Numbered from the stretch's first letter, positions 1-11,764 are shown. The stretch: DNA of 64,000 bases from Bettongia penicillata ogilbyi (GCA_023548195.1 JAJHZJ010000335.1:7257677-7321676); one strand, 5' to 3'. The notes: generated by a model from the letters alone, not told the origin. Numbers and translations: made by a program.

Positions 1-224
1 GCACACAGTAGGCACTTATATACATCCTCATTCCCACCCCAAAGAATCCTCCTTGCTTAATCCAACACAGTAGATACTGCATTTTGGAAAGTGGGTTGAG
101 GAGGAAAGGAACTGCTCTCACCCCTTGGGGCCTCACTCTCCTCATCTGTAACACTGGTGAAATGCAATATGTGATGGAGTTGGTGTGAGGAATCGAAGCT
201 CCTTCTGCCTGCATGAGCTTAATA

Positions 225-395
225 TGTAAAACAAGTCTCAGAGACAGTTTGTGACTTATCACAACTGAGGAAACACATCAAGAGGAGCTAAATGACTTGC
301 CTAGGGTCACATAACTAATAAGTGTCTTAAGTGGGATTCAAATTCAGGTCTCCCAGTGCTCTAACTACTACACCAAAATGCTTGTTGAAAAGCAG
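225..395 (-). repeat. MIR SINE fragment
   Basis: Matches the reverse MIR pattern: GAGGAAAC, then GACTTGCCTAGGGTCACA, then CAAATTCAGGTCTCCCAG. It also explains the open frames on both strands here. Confidence 0.6.
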
Positions 396-817
396 ACTAG
401 AGAATGGTGAACATGTGCTGGGGAAAGTCTTCTCAGAAGAGGCACGTCTGGAGGAGGCAGGGGTCCCAAAGGAAATGATGACAGGACGTCCCAAACATTT
501 TTCTAGATTATTTCTCATAAACATCCCCAGGAGGAGACATAATATCATAGTGGGAAAGGCATTGGTCTGGGAGAAAGCTTCTTCAGATCTAGATAAGGAA
601 GCACTATCCTCTCCTGGGCTTATTTGGACTGAGATCAGAGACCCCGTTTCTTCTTTAACTATGCCAGCCAATCTGAATACACTGAACTTGGAGCCAGAAA
701 GCATGAATTTAGGTCTCAGCCAATCTCTCTCTGCCTCTATGATCCTGGACCATAAGTTTCTTCTCAGCTCTAACATTCTGTTTTAAAGTCCCTCCTAGCT
801 TTAATATCCTAAATTTC

Positions 818-1000
818 AGGCAGCAAGGTGGACTCAGATACAGGAAGACCTGAGTTTGAATGCTGTCTCAGACACTTAATAGTTGCATAACTCTAGCCTC
901 AGGTACTCTCAACCTCGATTTTCTCATCTGAAAAGTGGAGATAATAGTATCTACCTTTCAGGATGATTTTGCGAATGCAAGGCCCCTTTAATGTTCCATG
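818..1000 (+). repeat. tRNA-derived marsupial SINE
   Basis: Begins GGCAGCAAGGTGG and contains GACCTGAGTTTGAATGCTG and TTTTCTCATCTGAAAAGTGG, the usual order for the marsupial SINE. Confidence 0.65.
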
Positions 1001-1124
1001 AAATTATCCCTCCAATAGGAGATTTATTTCAACACTTATTAAATACCTCCTATGTACAATTCAATATAATTCAATAATTGAATCCCGGTCCCTAGAAATA
1101 TGAAGTGATATATGATCATTATCG

Positions 1125-1330
1125 TCTAACCATCACAGAATTTGAGCACCAGAAAATACCTCAAGGACATCTCCAATTTATCCACAAAAGCATCCTTCAC
1201 TGATGGCTGTACAGTCTGTACTTAAAGACCCCCAAGGCAGCCCTGTCAGGAAGATGTTCCCGTCAAGCAGCTGCAATCTGCCTCTTCGTTCCTTCTACCC
1301 ATTGCTCCCAGTTCTGCTCATGATAGGCCA
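1125..1330 (-). repeat. CR1/L3 LINE 3' fragment
   Basis: The wording of AAAGACCCCCAAGGCAGCCC and the later CTTCTACCCATTGCTCC matches the reverse complement of CR1/L3 3' ends, also seen at 19090 and 47440. Confidence 0.45.
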
Positions 1331-1839
1331 GTTAAATGACGGCTGCCATCCCTCCTATTGAAATGACCATAGTTTTCCTGAGCTGTCAACAATTAATCAG
1401 GGAGAAGAGAAGACTCAGGCACTTAAATGGATTTGTGATACTACACTCCAACAATACAAATCACAATTCACACATGTGTGCCCAACCTGTTTAACTCACC
1501 AGTTCTCGAATTAATCTGACATTGGGAGACTTCTAGAGAAGCAAATGGGTCATCTACCTATCACCTCTCATCCTCATTGACCACATGACCAGCTCCTCTT
1601 CTCTTTTCATCATACATTCCCTAATGACATCTTTTGCTCCTACGGTGAGGAGAAACTCTAAAGAATGAGAGAACTGGGGGTGGGGGAGTATATACAAATC
1701 AATATACATCAGAATATGATTACTGACCTAGGAGATGTCAGAGAGTGGCCTGAGGGAGAAGGGAGGCTTCATTCCCATCTGAGGACATTAAACAAAGCTA
1801 CATGAAAGAGGGAAAATCTATAAACTCTTCCGTGGTAAT

Positions 1840-2000
1840 CATTTATAACTTGTTTATTTTAATTTGTAGTTATTTAGTTTATATTTATGTTTATTATTTA
1901 TTTATAATGGTTTATATTTTCTTGTAAATATTTATATAAATATGTTTTATATATATATATACTTGTTGTAAATATTTATATAAATATTGATGTGTGATAT
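1840..2000. repeat. AT-rich low-complexity stretch
   Basis: Dominated by TTTAT words and a short (AT)n run near 1950. Confidence 0.6.
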
Positions 2001-3439
2001 AGTTGTATTTTGTCTATTTTACCTTTCTGTTATGTACCCAGGAATGGGAGAGATAGCTTGCTCTCATGCCAGAGTGTGTTGGATTTGTCATGAGAAGTTT
2101 AAATCCTGCCTCAGACATTTACAAAGATTTGTGATGCTGAACAAGTCACAACCTCTGTGATCTTCAAAATCCTTATGATTATATATACAGGTGCCACTGT
2201 GGAATTCATAGTTCCTCAAAAGATTTTCCCAATAATCCTCCTTTTGAAAAACCCCATTCCCCGCCCCCCAAGCTGAATAAAGGGAAGAGGAGCTTTGTTC
2301 TCACTTTGACCAGGAGAGGAAAAGCAGAGCCCAAGAGACCAAGAAATGACTGGTGACTGCTAAAGCCACTATACCAGAGGGCTCTGCTGTGCTAAGACAG
2401 GGGGAAACCTCAGGTAGGATGAGCTGGGCTTCATATGTAAACTCTGTTTCCCTCCTTTCCCTCATTCTGGGGGTATTAACTTTTGAGATCCATGTTAGAT
2501 TCAGAACAGATATAGGAAAGGACAACAAAGACCTTCAGAATATTACATTAGGGAAGCTGGGAAGAGTGGGCTAGAGTAATTAGTTATCCCTTCAACATCT
2601 CAACTTTCCCCATTGTGGTTCCGATACATCATGGACTGGCATAAGAAATTAAATGAGAATTTTTAGGGGTTTTGCAGAAGTCACAGATAAAATGCAAAGG
2701 CTAGCAGAAGACACAGAAAAAGTTTAGAAACTCAGAAATGCATAAAATATATGTATTGTATAATAATGTAATAAAGTATATGTATCATATAATATCAACC
2801 CAAATTTTATAAGTTGCTATAAACACCCCACAAAAGAAAAAGACAAAAATCTATACTTCTCTATGTGAAAGGAGAGCCAAAATATTTTATGCATATTTTC
2901 CAGATCATCAGTGTCCTGCACCCCCAACCCCTCAATGTAGAAGGGATAGTTGTAATTCACCATTTGATACTTTATTTTAGAGGATCCTTCTCTCCATTGT
3001 CCCCTACCACCCCAGCATCTTTACCAGCTTGAGAGGCTGGATAAAGACATTAGATTAACATACTGACCTGTAAGACTTGGTGTGAGAATTGCCACCAGGT
3101 GGGGGGAGGAATTGTTTGGTATGTGGGGGAATTTCAGACCAGGCAATCAGACTGGACTGTCTTCCCGACAGATCAGGAGTTAGAGCGGAGGGGGCAGGAG
3201 GAAATGCTGTTTGACCCAAGCAAAAGGCATGGTGCTCCCTGAGAAAGGAAAGATCGCTAGTGCCAGGCTGATTGCTGTACTAAATAGCTGCTGGGCACAT
3301 GGACAATACCAGTTACTTGTCATTTACATATGATTCGATTCAATTCACTTCGATGGACATTCATTAATCCCTCCAAGAGTAAGGCCTGGAGCTAGATAAG
3401 ACGCTTGCCCTCAGGAATCCTCACGTCCAGAATGTCCTT

Positions 3440-3790
3440 TCATGCTGAAGTCCCTTTACAATTTACCTGCATGTCTACTCAAACGCTTTCTGAGATGGAG
3501 TGCCTTTCTCTTCCCTGAGGTCACTCATTCCATGGTTGAACGGTTTTTGCTGTTAGCAAGTTTCTCCCTCTCATTGCCTTCCTGTCCTCCCTCCCCTAGT
3601 TCCTTCTATGACATGGATTTCTGCCTGCCTCGACCCTCATTTACACCCTTGTTATCCTTCTCTGTACAAAACTGAAGTTTCCCTGCAGTACCTCAGCCTG
3701 ACCAGGTATCCAGAATTGAACATGGGGACAGAGGTTGAACAGGGTAATGGCAACGGTATCAACATCCTCTTTGTGTTGAGTAATAGGGTT
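3440..3790 (-). repeat. Degraded CR1/L3-like fragment
   Basis: Weak match to the reverse of the CR1/L3 3' end, including CCAGAATTGAACATGGGGACAG in the place of the usual CAGAACTGAACACAGTA block. Confidence 0.35.
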
Positions 3791-3811
3791 GCATTAATGC
3801 AGTCTAACGTG

Positions 3812-4005
3812 AATCTAGTGGCAACATAGGGCATAGAGTTCCAGGACTCGTGTTCCCGAGTTCAAATCTGGTCTCAGAGACTATCTGTGTAACCCTGGTC
3901 AAGTCACTCAATCCTGTTTGCCTTAGTTTCCTCATCTGTAAAATGAGCTGGAGGAAGAAATGTCAAACCACTTCAGTATCTTCTCTAAGTGAACAATAAT
4001 GCGAC
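3812..4005 (+). repeat. tRNA-derived SINE, MAR1-like 3' part
   Basis: Contains GAGTTCAAATCTGGTCTCAG, then TTTCCTCATCTGTAAAATGA, then GTCAAACCACTTCAGTATC, the order seen in the complete copies at 19656 and 63191. Confidence 0.65.
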
Positions 4006-4869
4006 AGACAGAGGCAGGTGGATAAGGAACCAGTCTGGGAGTCAGACAAGTCTTGGATTCAGGATACTCGATGTGCTGGGTGGCGATGGGAATTTCCGCA
4101 CTTAGAGTCCCTTACATCCATGAACATCAGTGCTCTGGGGAGATGCACCCTTGCGCTTGTCCTCTACCTCCGGGACTTTTGTTTGTTTTTAACACCAAGC
4201 GCTGCAATGCTGTTCTGCCCCTTTGTTTACACAATCCTTTCACTTCACAAATGAGGCTCAGTGACAAAGCGGTGAAAAGACCCAAGAATCCTAGCTCCCA
4301 TCTCGCCGTAGAAAAGACAATGTCTGACTGATCCAGAAGGGTAACGTTCCTCCCTAGCGCTGGAAGGGCTCAAATAGCTTGAACACACTAACCCTCTCCT
4401 TCCCCCAAGTGAAATTCAGTTAGGGGAGGTTAAATAGAACATAAAAGCCCAGAAGGGCGGCTGTGGAAGGAGAAGGAGGGGGCTCCCTCCTCAGCTTTGC
4501 TGTGGCTGATGAGGTGAAGATGTAGTGACAATGCCTATAGATGAACTTCTGTCTTCTCCCTACACACACGCCCACAAACTATGTGGAGTCACCCAAAGCA
4601 TCCTCCCACTGCCAGCTATGGTCGCTGGGACTCCTGCCAACATCCAGCAGTCTTAGTTACAAAGAAACACCTGGGGGTCCAGTGAGCTCGCAGGGCTCGG
4701 GAGCCCATCGGAGCCAGCTTTATTTATAGTGCCCAGCCCTTAGCACAGTGCCTGGCACACAGTAGGCCAGTAATAACTCATAGAGAATAATAATAATCAA
4801 CTCACCTGCTTTAGCCTGCTCTCTACCTTTCCAGGATTTGGACTTGAGAGTTTTGTCTGGAGGGAACTG

Positions 4870-4871
<2 letters not shown>

Positions 4872-4919
<48 letters not shown>

Positions 4920-4945
4920 GTGTGCGCGCGCGTGTGCGTGTGCGT
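4872..4945. repeat. (TG)n microsatellite with GCGC end
   Basis: About 35 alternating TG/CG units on the + strand, ending in GTGCGCGCGCGTG. It is alternating purine-pyrimidine throughout. Confidence 0.95.
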
Positions 4946-5454
4946 TATTATAACTTAGCACAGAGGAATAGGGCTAAGAAAGGGGGCCAAAGAAGGGAGC
5001 GTGACAGGTAGGTAGGTGAAGGAAGAGAGAAGGGTTAATAGGACTTGGACTGACAGGTACCTGGGCATCACTTCCAGTCCCTCGGAAGGGCTTGGTGACG
5101 GCCCTGCTGATTGGGAGGGGGATGGGGAAGATGTCACTGGAGTGTCCAATATACAATGTTCTCAGAACTCTCCAAGTACAACCTGCAATGGTTGTACTCT
5201 GGCACGTACTCTGGCAGATATGCCAATCCCGTGTCTGAAAGTGAAAAAGAATGCCCCGGCTTCGCTCTTTCTCTTTCTAGGTTTTCCCCACGTCCCTCTT
5301 TTCTAGCTTTGCTAAGAGGTAGTAAGTTACTCAGAAAGGTGGGAGAGCCCCCGATGGCAGCCTAGGGGACTTTGAAGAAGGTCCAAGGCCCTGGGGAGAT
5401 GGCATTGGAGAAGAGATGGGAGGGGAGAGAGTGGGGTTACGGTCCCCCGGGGCT

Positions 5455-5526
5455 CGGACCTGCTCTCCCTCGCTCTCTCTCTCCCTCTCTCTCCCTCTCT
5501 CTCCCTCCCTCCCTCCTCCCTCCTCA
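5455..5526. repeat. Pyrimidine-rich CTCTCCCT tract at the CpG zone
   Basis: Imperfect CTCTCCCT repeats on the + strand just upstream of the candidate promoter. Confidence 0.8.
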
Positions 5527-5639
5527 AGAGCCCTGGCTCTCTAGCTCCCTCGTTCCCCGGCTAGCTCGCTCCCTCACCGCCCGCAGACGCCTCCCCAGCC
5601 AGGCAGCCCAGCGCGTGGGAGGTGACATCTCTTAGGGAG

Positions 5640-5914
5640 CGCGATTGGTTTAATATGGTAATGGAGAGGAGGGACCAGCCGTGGCCGCTGGCTGGTGGCT
5701 TAGCTCAGCACGCAGGGCGCTGCGCTCAGACGACTCAGTTTCTTCTGCCCCGGCTCCTCTGGTCCCGGCCCTGGCCCCAGAGCCAGCCACGCCATGTGAG
5801 GCAGCCCCGCGCCCGTGCCCGTGCCCGGTCCCTGCTCTCGCGAACCGGTGTGCCACCCGCAGTAAGCCCCATGCAGCCTCTGCTCGGCCCCGCCGACGAC
5901 CATGCCCTAGCGGG
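5640..5914 (+). promoter_or_regulatory. TP53I11: CpG promoter and candidate 5' non-coding exon of TP53I11
   Basis: The sequence turns very GC- and CpG-rich here. A GATTGG (inverted CCAAT) at about 5642 is followed by TTTAATA, a weak TATA-like string. Some 250 nt later a good donor GTAAGG begins at 5915, so 5914 is a plausible first-exon end spliced to 18734. The exon holds short upstream ORFs: a start-stop ATGTGA at 5794 and ATGCCCTAG at 5902. The start site cannot be placed by eye. Confidence 0.5.
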
Positions 5915-6401
5915 GTAAGGCGCTGCTTTTTCCGCCGCTTCTCCTTCCTCCCCAGCTGGCCACTGACTTTGAACCCCCTCCCACCCCACCCCCACCTCCC
6001 ACCCTCGCCTCTTCTTCCTTCTCCTCCGCCTGGGCAGCTGCTTCTCCGGACTCCGAGCTGTCTGCGTGCGGCAGGAACTCCTGCGGAAAGTACCCGGCGC
6101 TCCAGGAGGGGGGCAGAAGGGGATCTGGGGCTTTGACTGCGTCTTTGCAGGGTTCTCTGCTCTCTGCCTCTGCTGCTGGGGGTGGAGGGGAATGGGGATG
6201 TGAGCCGACAGCAGGGAAGAGGAGTTCGGGACCTTCTCCCCTCCCCCTTTCTATCTCTACGGGTCTCAGTCTCTTAAAAATCTCTTACTTGTCAATGGTT
6301 TCTTGTTGAGTCTCTCTGGATGTAGCACACTCTGGTGTTCGCTCTTTGTGCCTTCGCCGTTTCTCTCTCTGTCTCTCCTATTTTGTCTCTGTAAGCGAGT
6401 G

Positions 6402-6402
<1 letters not shown>

Positions 6403-6473
<71 letters not shown>

Positions 6474-6474
6474 A
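6403..6474. repeat. (CT)n microsatellite
   Basis: About 35 CT units. It sits roughly 500 bp downstream of the candidate first-exon donor at 5915. All long frames across it are repeat artefacts. Confidence 0.95.
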
Positions 6475-6554
6475 CTCTCTTCTTTGTCTCTCTGAGTCAC
6501 TGTTTCTCTCTTTGTCTCCCCTTATGCTCCCTATCTGTCCCCGCTCCTTCCTCC

Positions 6555-6815
6555 GAGCCTCAGTTTCCCCATCCATCAAGTGAGGGGGTTGGGCTACAGG
6601 AGCTCTAAAGTCCCTTCCAGTTGTGCCTCCTATGCCATAGAGTCAGGACGTGATCTAGGGATCTAGTCCCAGCTCTGCCACTGACTAGCGGCGTGACTTA
6701 TGGACAATTTCTTCCCCTCTCACAATCTGAGCATCCTCATCTGTCCAGTAAGGGCTTGGACGAGAAGCGCTGTAAGGTCCCCTGCAGTTGCAAATCTTGG
6801 GATCTTAAATGTTGC
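6555..6815 (+). repeat. Two MIR fragments
   Basis: The 3' part of one MIR (GAGCCTCAGTTTCCCCATC) is followed by a longer copy from 6643, with CTCTGCCACTGACTAGC and TCCTCATCTGTCC. Confidence 0.6.
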
Positions 6816-7019
6816 TGAGAAAGAAGTTGTGAGATTGGGATACCTCCTTTCCTTCATTCCTTCCTTCCTCCCAGTGGTAGTATCTCAGGGTTGGTGGAGG
6901 AAGGGGCTAGCTGAGTGAGTCTCTGCTGCCTACACAATTCTCCGAACCTTAGAGCCACGCAGTCTCTAGGCGGGTGATTTGGGGGTAGTCAGGCCAGGGA
7001 TGCAGGAAGATGGGCCAGA

Positions 7020-7091
7020 TGACCCAAGAAGACTCGACCCAGCCCTGGATCCAATGATTCTCCCGGAGCCTTCTCGGCCCGGGGTTCCACG
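7020..7091 (+). promoter_or_regulatory. Second candidate 5' exon end (donor at 7092) in a GC-rich patch
   Basis: A strong donor (CACG|GTAAGT) begins at 7092 within GC-rich sequence running to about 7650. It may end an alternative first or second non-coding exon of TP53I11. The 5' boundary given is arbitrary; only the donor is seen directly. Confidence 0.3.
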
Positions 7092-8004
7092 GTAAGTGCC
7101 TCGGGATGGAGGCGCGGGGGAGTCGGGAACCCTGGGGAAGTGGGACCACTCCAACAGGCAGGCAGGAAGGCGGGCAGACGTGCGGGCCTGGCGTCTTGAT
7201 AACTGGGGACGCCGAGCGGATGATCTGGTGGGTCACTCGACTGGAAACAGATACAGGCGCGCAGCAGCCACAGGGAGCCTGCGGGGGCGGGCGTCTGGGT
7301 TGCCCTGGGCTCCTGGGTGAGGGCAGGCGGGAAGGGGCACTTCTGGGAGGCTCAGGACCCGAGGAAGGTCGGCCTTGCTTCGGCTGCTGGGTCCTGTCGT
7401 CTGCACCTCTCCGGCACTCCAGGAATCCCTCTGTCGTTTGTAGCCTTGGAGGAGTTGCGCAGGCAGCTTTTTGGCTGACGGGAATAACCCGGGGAGGGAG
7501 GCGTGCTTTGGTGAGTGCGCCAGGGAGCTGGGAGAGAGGGGGAGACAGAACAAGAGAAAGATGAAGGCAGCCGGACTTGGCCAAGTGCGCCTTAGCGCAC
7601 AAATGCCGCGGAGTTCTGGGGCCATCCGATATCCTGCTTCCTAGCCCCAAAGCCCGGGCCCAGAGCTCCAAACCACACGTTCCGCTTTCCCAAAGCAAAG
7701 TTTCCCCATTTCCTCTGGCCTCCTGCGGTCTTCTCTTTCCCTCCATGGGGGTCCTGAAGAAGCAATCAGCCCGGAGAGTGGGAGCCTCTCCACGCTGCTG
7801 GGTTCTGAAAATTAGGGGACCACCACCAAGGGCTGACTCCCTAACTCCCTGGAGACACTCCATCCAAGGAATGGGGGTGGAGGAAGAGGGAGGATGCTCC
7901 ATAGGACAGCAACTCAACTTGTGAGGCCATGAACTTTGTCATTCTCTACTCCTTGGCCCAGAAGAGTGCCCTTGTGGCACTGGGGAGTGGGGGTGGGGCT
8001 CCTC

Positions 8005-8195
8005 TGTCATAGCATGGACCCCTTTGAGAGTCTGGGGGAAGCCTGTGGACCCCTGTTCAGAATAGTATTTTAAAATGCATAAAATATGCTATACAGGATT
8101 GCAAGGGAAACTAATGCTATGGAAATAGTTAACTAATTTTTTAAAAAATGTTCGTGGATACCAAGTTATGAAGCCCTGAGAAGGTTCATGGTGGA
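8005..8195 (-). mobile_element. MITE-like interspersed element (GGTTCTTAAC family), partial
   Basis: Resembles copies at 11130 and 40495: GGACCCCTTTG, then CAGAATAGTATTTTAAAATG, then a region similar to TTGCAAGGGAAACTAAT. The family has inverted ends GGGTTCTTAAC/GTTAAGAACCC, seen on other copies. The exact family is not known to me. Confidence 0.5.
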
Positions 8196-8461
8196 GACTG
8201 TCGGCTTCCTTCTCTGGGTACCAGAGAAATCTTTAAGTTACAGGATTAGACCAGGCCTTCCTAGGATCCCCTGACAGTGTGGCCAAAAGTAGGTGCTTAA
8301 TCAACACTTGTTGACTGACTGAACGTCTAGGTAGGAGGAGCATGGCATCCCAGGGAACTCCTAGGACTTTCAATGAGGGAAGTATGGAAGATTTATGAGC
8401 CAGAAAAGAGGGATATTCCCCCCTTATCTCTTCCTCTTGCTTCAATCCATTACAACCCAAC

Positions 8462-8560
8462 TCAATTCAAAATTTACTAAGAGCTAAATACTATGCTAGG
8501 TTCTTGGGATACAAAGAGACCCCACCCCCACCCCCAAAGAGAATAAAAACATCCTCTGTC
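8462..8560 (+). repeat. MIR-like SINE piece
   Basis: Carries TTTACTAAGAGCTAAATACT and TTCTTGGGATACAAAGAG, related to the TATTAAGCACCTACTATG repeat also found at 35302 and 54480. Confidence 0.5.
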
Positions 8561-9363
8561 TCTGAGGACTAGGGAAAACACAAACACAGAAAGAGAAAAA
8601 CAAAAGATATGCAAACTTATTGCAATGTAGTTAGGAGAAGAACTATTAGTCATCAAGAAAATCAAGAAAAGTTTCTAGTTGGAGGTGTCACTTAAGTTGA
8701 GCCTGGAAGTGGGCCTGACCTTAGATCCTTGGCACTTCCTTCCCGGATTTGGAACCAATGGCTCTGAATCCCTGAAATCTTGGGAGTTAGTACCCAAATG
8801 CCCAGGAATCTCACAAAGCTGTCAGAGCTGAGATTTAATTCCTCATCTTCCTGACTCCAAGTCCAACATGACTTCTGCTCCACCAGCTGGTTCTCAAGGT
8901 CCAAAGACAATCCTTTCCTGGAAAATTGACCCCCAGGCTCCCCCCAGTAGCTTAGACATTCTCTGCCTTTTGGTTGGTTACATGTCCATTGAACTAGCCA
9001 CATTCCTCTAAGAAGATGACATTCTTGATTTAATATTGTAAAATAGAGAAACTGAGGCAAACAAACAAATTAGCCTGGCTAAAAAGGGACTCAGGGTGTC
9101 ACTTCAGGAATCAGAACTCAGAAATGACAGTCTCAAGACTAGCACTGTGGAAAACCAATAGTTGTTGAAGAAAGAGCATACGCCATATTTGGAATCCAAA
9201 GCCCTGAGTTTGAATGTGACTCTATTAGGTACTGCCTGTGTAATCTTAACAAACCTCCCCTGGTTGGGCCTCTGTTTCCTCATCATACTGTATTGGTTAA
9301 AGTTGGGTTGGGCATACTCTATCCTCTCCACCACCCCCTTCACTCCTTTCTCTGTCCCTATAC

Positions 9364-9367
9364 TCTG

Positions 9368-9424
<57 letters not shown>
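9364..9424. repeat. (CTAT)n microsatellite
   Basis: About 15 perfect CTAT units. Confidence 0.97.
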
Positions 9425-9571
9425 GTCTCTTTCTTATTTTCTAAAGGTCCTAAGACTCTCCCGGATTCTTCTTTCCACTCCATCCCCCTTCCCTCTCAGT
9501 CCCAAGAGAGATGAACTTGGAAATGCTTCTGTCCCTTCCCTAAAACAAAGAAGTTCCACTCTGATTGCACC

Positions 9572-9587
9572 CACTGCCCTCTAGGGG
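9572..9587 (-). promoter_or_regulatory. Candidate CTCF site
   Basis: The minus strand reads CCCCTAGAGGGCAGT, one mismatch from the CTCF core CCASYAGRKGGCRSY. Motif match only. Confidence 0.4.
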
Positions 9588-9879
9588 CTCAAGACTGGAA
9601 TGGTCTGATTTGGAGACTTGGCTTGCTGGTTGGGAAATATTCCATTTGAAAAGGAAGAAGCATTTTCAATCAGATAGAGTTCTCTTGACTCTAGAAGGAG
9701 GTTGAGGAGGGTATGTGTGTTGTGGGGTGGGAAGGTAGGCTCTCTTGAAATGGTCTTGGCAGAACCCAATGCATAATAGCCTCATGGAAAGGGCTCTCTC
9801 TTCTTATCCATAAAATAGTGAAATCATGAAGCCTACTGCTATATATTTTGAGGTGAAAGGAATCTTGGGGTGGGCCTAA

Positions 9880-10070
9880 TTTTTACCTGGGGTCTATGAA
9901 TTTAAAAACACTTTTTATAACTATTTCAATGTCATTCATATTCTTTGCAATTTTTTTGTGTGTTATTTTTACATATTCAAAAACTTGATTTTGAGAAAAA
10001 GTCCAAAGGCCTCTCCAGACTGACTAAGGGTTCATGGTACACACAAAGTTAAGAACCCTTGATCTAATCC
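9880..10070 (+). mobile_element. MITE-like element (GGTTCTTAAC family)
   Basis: Runs from CCTGGGGTCTATGAATTTAA to AAAGTTAAGAACCCTT, which is the right terminus of the family. Confidence 0.55.
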
Positions 10071-10071
10071 A

Positions 10072-11095
10072 AGCCCATCATTTTATAGGTCAGGGAACTG
10101 AAGATCTGAGAAGTGATTTACTTAGGGTCATGCGGCTAGCAATTGCTCATTCTAAACAGGCATTCTAAATAAGAGGCCTGCTCTGGCCCCTTTTCCAGAC
10201 CAGAGCATTCTCAATCTAGAGCTAAAAGGAACATCATAGACTAACAGTCCCTTCATTTTATAGGTGAGGAAACTGACCCCCAGTTAGGAAAAATGATTGC
10301 CCAGAGTCACACAGGAAGAGACAGAGGCAGAATTCCAACTTAGATCTTTCAACTCCTGAGTCAACTCTCCTAGACTCACAATGTTGGAAGGGGACCTCAG
10401 AGGATCTCTAGTATGATTCAAGATCCTTTGTTTTAAAATGAGAAAACTGAGGCCTATAAAAATTAGGTGACTTGTCTAAGGTCATACAGGCAGTAAGTGG
10501 CACAGAAATGGAATCTGAAAACAAATCCTTTGATTCCAAAGCCATTACCTCCCTCCACACTACCCAACTCATGACCCTCCCTCTGAGTGACCATCACAGG
10601 ATCACAGACTCATAACTAGAAGGGACCTAAAAGGCCATCTCATTCAACCCATTCATTTTACAGATAAAGAAACTGATGTCCAAAGAGGCTAACATTTAAA
10701 AAAAAACAAACCCTTTCTTTTTCCTTCTTTCTTCTCACTTTTTGGTTCCATTGGAAGGTAAGGGAGAAAGGGAACAGAAAAAGCTGACATTTATGTCAAT
10801 CAGTTTGTCTTCTAAAAAGGACATCTGTTTTTCTGGAAGAGGATTTTCCAGCGGAAGATGGATGATAGCTAGCATTTAACAGCACTCCATGGTCTGCAAA
10901 GTGCTTTACAAAAATCTGTCTCTTTTTATCCTTACAACAGCCCTGGGATCTCCATTTTACAAATGAGGAAGCTGAAACAAGTTAAATGACTTACCCATAG
11001 TCATACAGCCAGTTAGTATACAGGGCTGGATTTGAACTCAAGTCTTCATGTCCAGCTCTCTCTCCACTGTACCACAAGCTACCTAGGCTATAAAG
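10072..11095 (-). repeat. Cluster of five reverse MIR SINEs
   Basis: Five copies lie in a row in one orientation (about 10072-10160, 10215-10375, 10378-10570, 10600-10700, 10860-11095). Each shows GAGGAAACTGA-type and CAAGGTCACACAG-type words in the same order. Confidence 0.65.
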
Positions 11096-11129
11096 CTAGA
11101 GATGAGCCTAATTATATCTAAGCAGAGGT

Positions 11130-11305
11130 GTGTAACCATTTTGTGTCCCAGACCCTTTAGTACTTTGGCAAAACCTACTGCCCCTTTCTCACATTCATGT
11201 TTTTAAATCATCAAATAAAATACAAAGGAGTACAAAGGAAATTAATTACATTGAAATATAATTATTAAAATTATTTTTTAAAAGCTCAGGTTAAGAATTC
11301 CTGGC
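11130..11305 (-). mobile_element. MITE-like element (GGTTCTTAAC family)
   Basis: The reverse copy ends CTCAGGTTAAGAATTCCTGG and includes AAAGGAAATTAATTACATTG, matching the other copies. Confidence 0.55.
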
Positions 11306-11764
11306 CTGGAGGAAAAAGGGTTTTCCATCCCACCTCTTCCCCTGACTCTTCCCTTCTATTTGATGGACAAGTTCCAAGGTTCTGTAAGGAACCCGAAGTC
11401 TCTTTTCCTCTGGTTTCTGGCCCTTTCCATTTCAGACAAGGATTGTTTATCTTGCATCTTTGGTTCAGAACCAAGGCCAGGGACCGTGGTGGCCTAGGGA
11501 AGAGGGAAAGGGAGAGGGCAGGGAAAGCTCTATTTACGGATATTTAGCCTTGATTGCCCTCAAACACACCCCGTGGAGACTGGGCCTTAGGCTGGGAGAG
11601 GAGCAGGAGGCATTGATCTCCTTCCCAGTACAAAACACCTTCCAGGTATTTTCTCTTTGGAGTCTCATGGCAGCTCCATGAGGTAGGATGCACAGGTGTT
11701 ACCCTAGTGATGAAGAAACAGCTCTAGAGAGGGGAAAGGACTCAGCTGCCAAAATGATCTATAG

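Larger units (their letters stand above)
1..5400. other. Repeat-rich flank upstream of TP53I11
   Basis: No exon is recognised here. It holds old MIR and SINE pieces (about 225-395, 818-1000, 2080-2170, 3812-4005, 4190-4350), CR1/L3-like pieces (1125-1330, 3440-3790), an AT-rich stretch (1840-2000) and a TG microsatellite. Unmarked sequence such as 1330-1830 and 2170-3320 shows nothing I can identify. Confidence 0.6.
5430..7650. promoter_or_regulatory. CpG-island zone upstream of TP53I11
   Basis: CpG dinucleotides are frequent at 5430-6130 and again at 7020-7650, against strong CpG depletion elsewhere. Between them lie a long (CT)n tract and two MIR fragments. Such zones usually mark promoters of broadly expressed genes. 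Confidence 0.65.

Noticed and set aside
331..786. About 150-codon frames on both strands near the left edge
   Set aside because: They lie in a reverse MIR and SINE remnants, open on both strands by chance.
5681..6136. 151-codon open frame in the CpG zone
   Set aside because: Pro/Arg/Ser composition typical of stop-poor GC-rich DNA; it runs through the candidate first-exon donor and no family is recognised.
5600..7650. A full p53 response element in the TP53I11 promoter
   Set aside because: No pair of adjacent RRRCWWGYYY half-sites stood out by eye; a matrix scan would be needed before claiming one.
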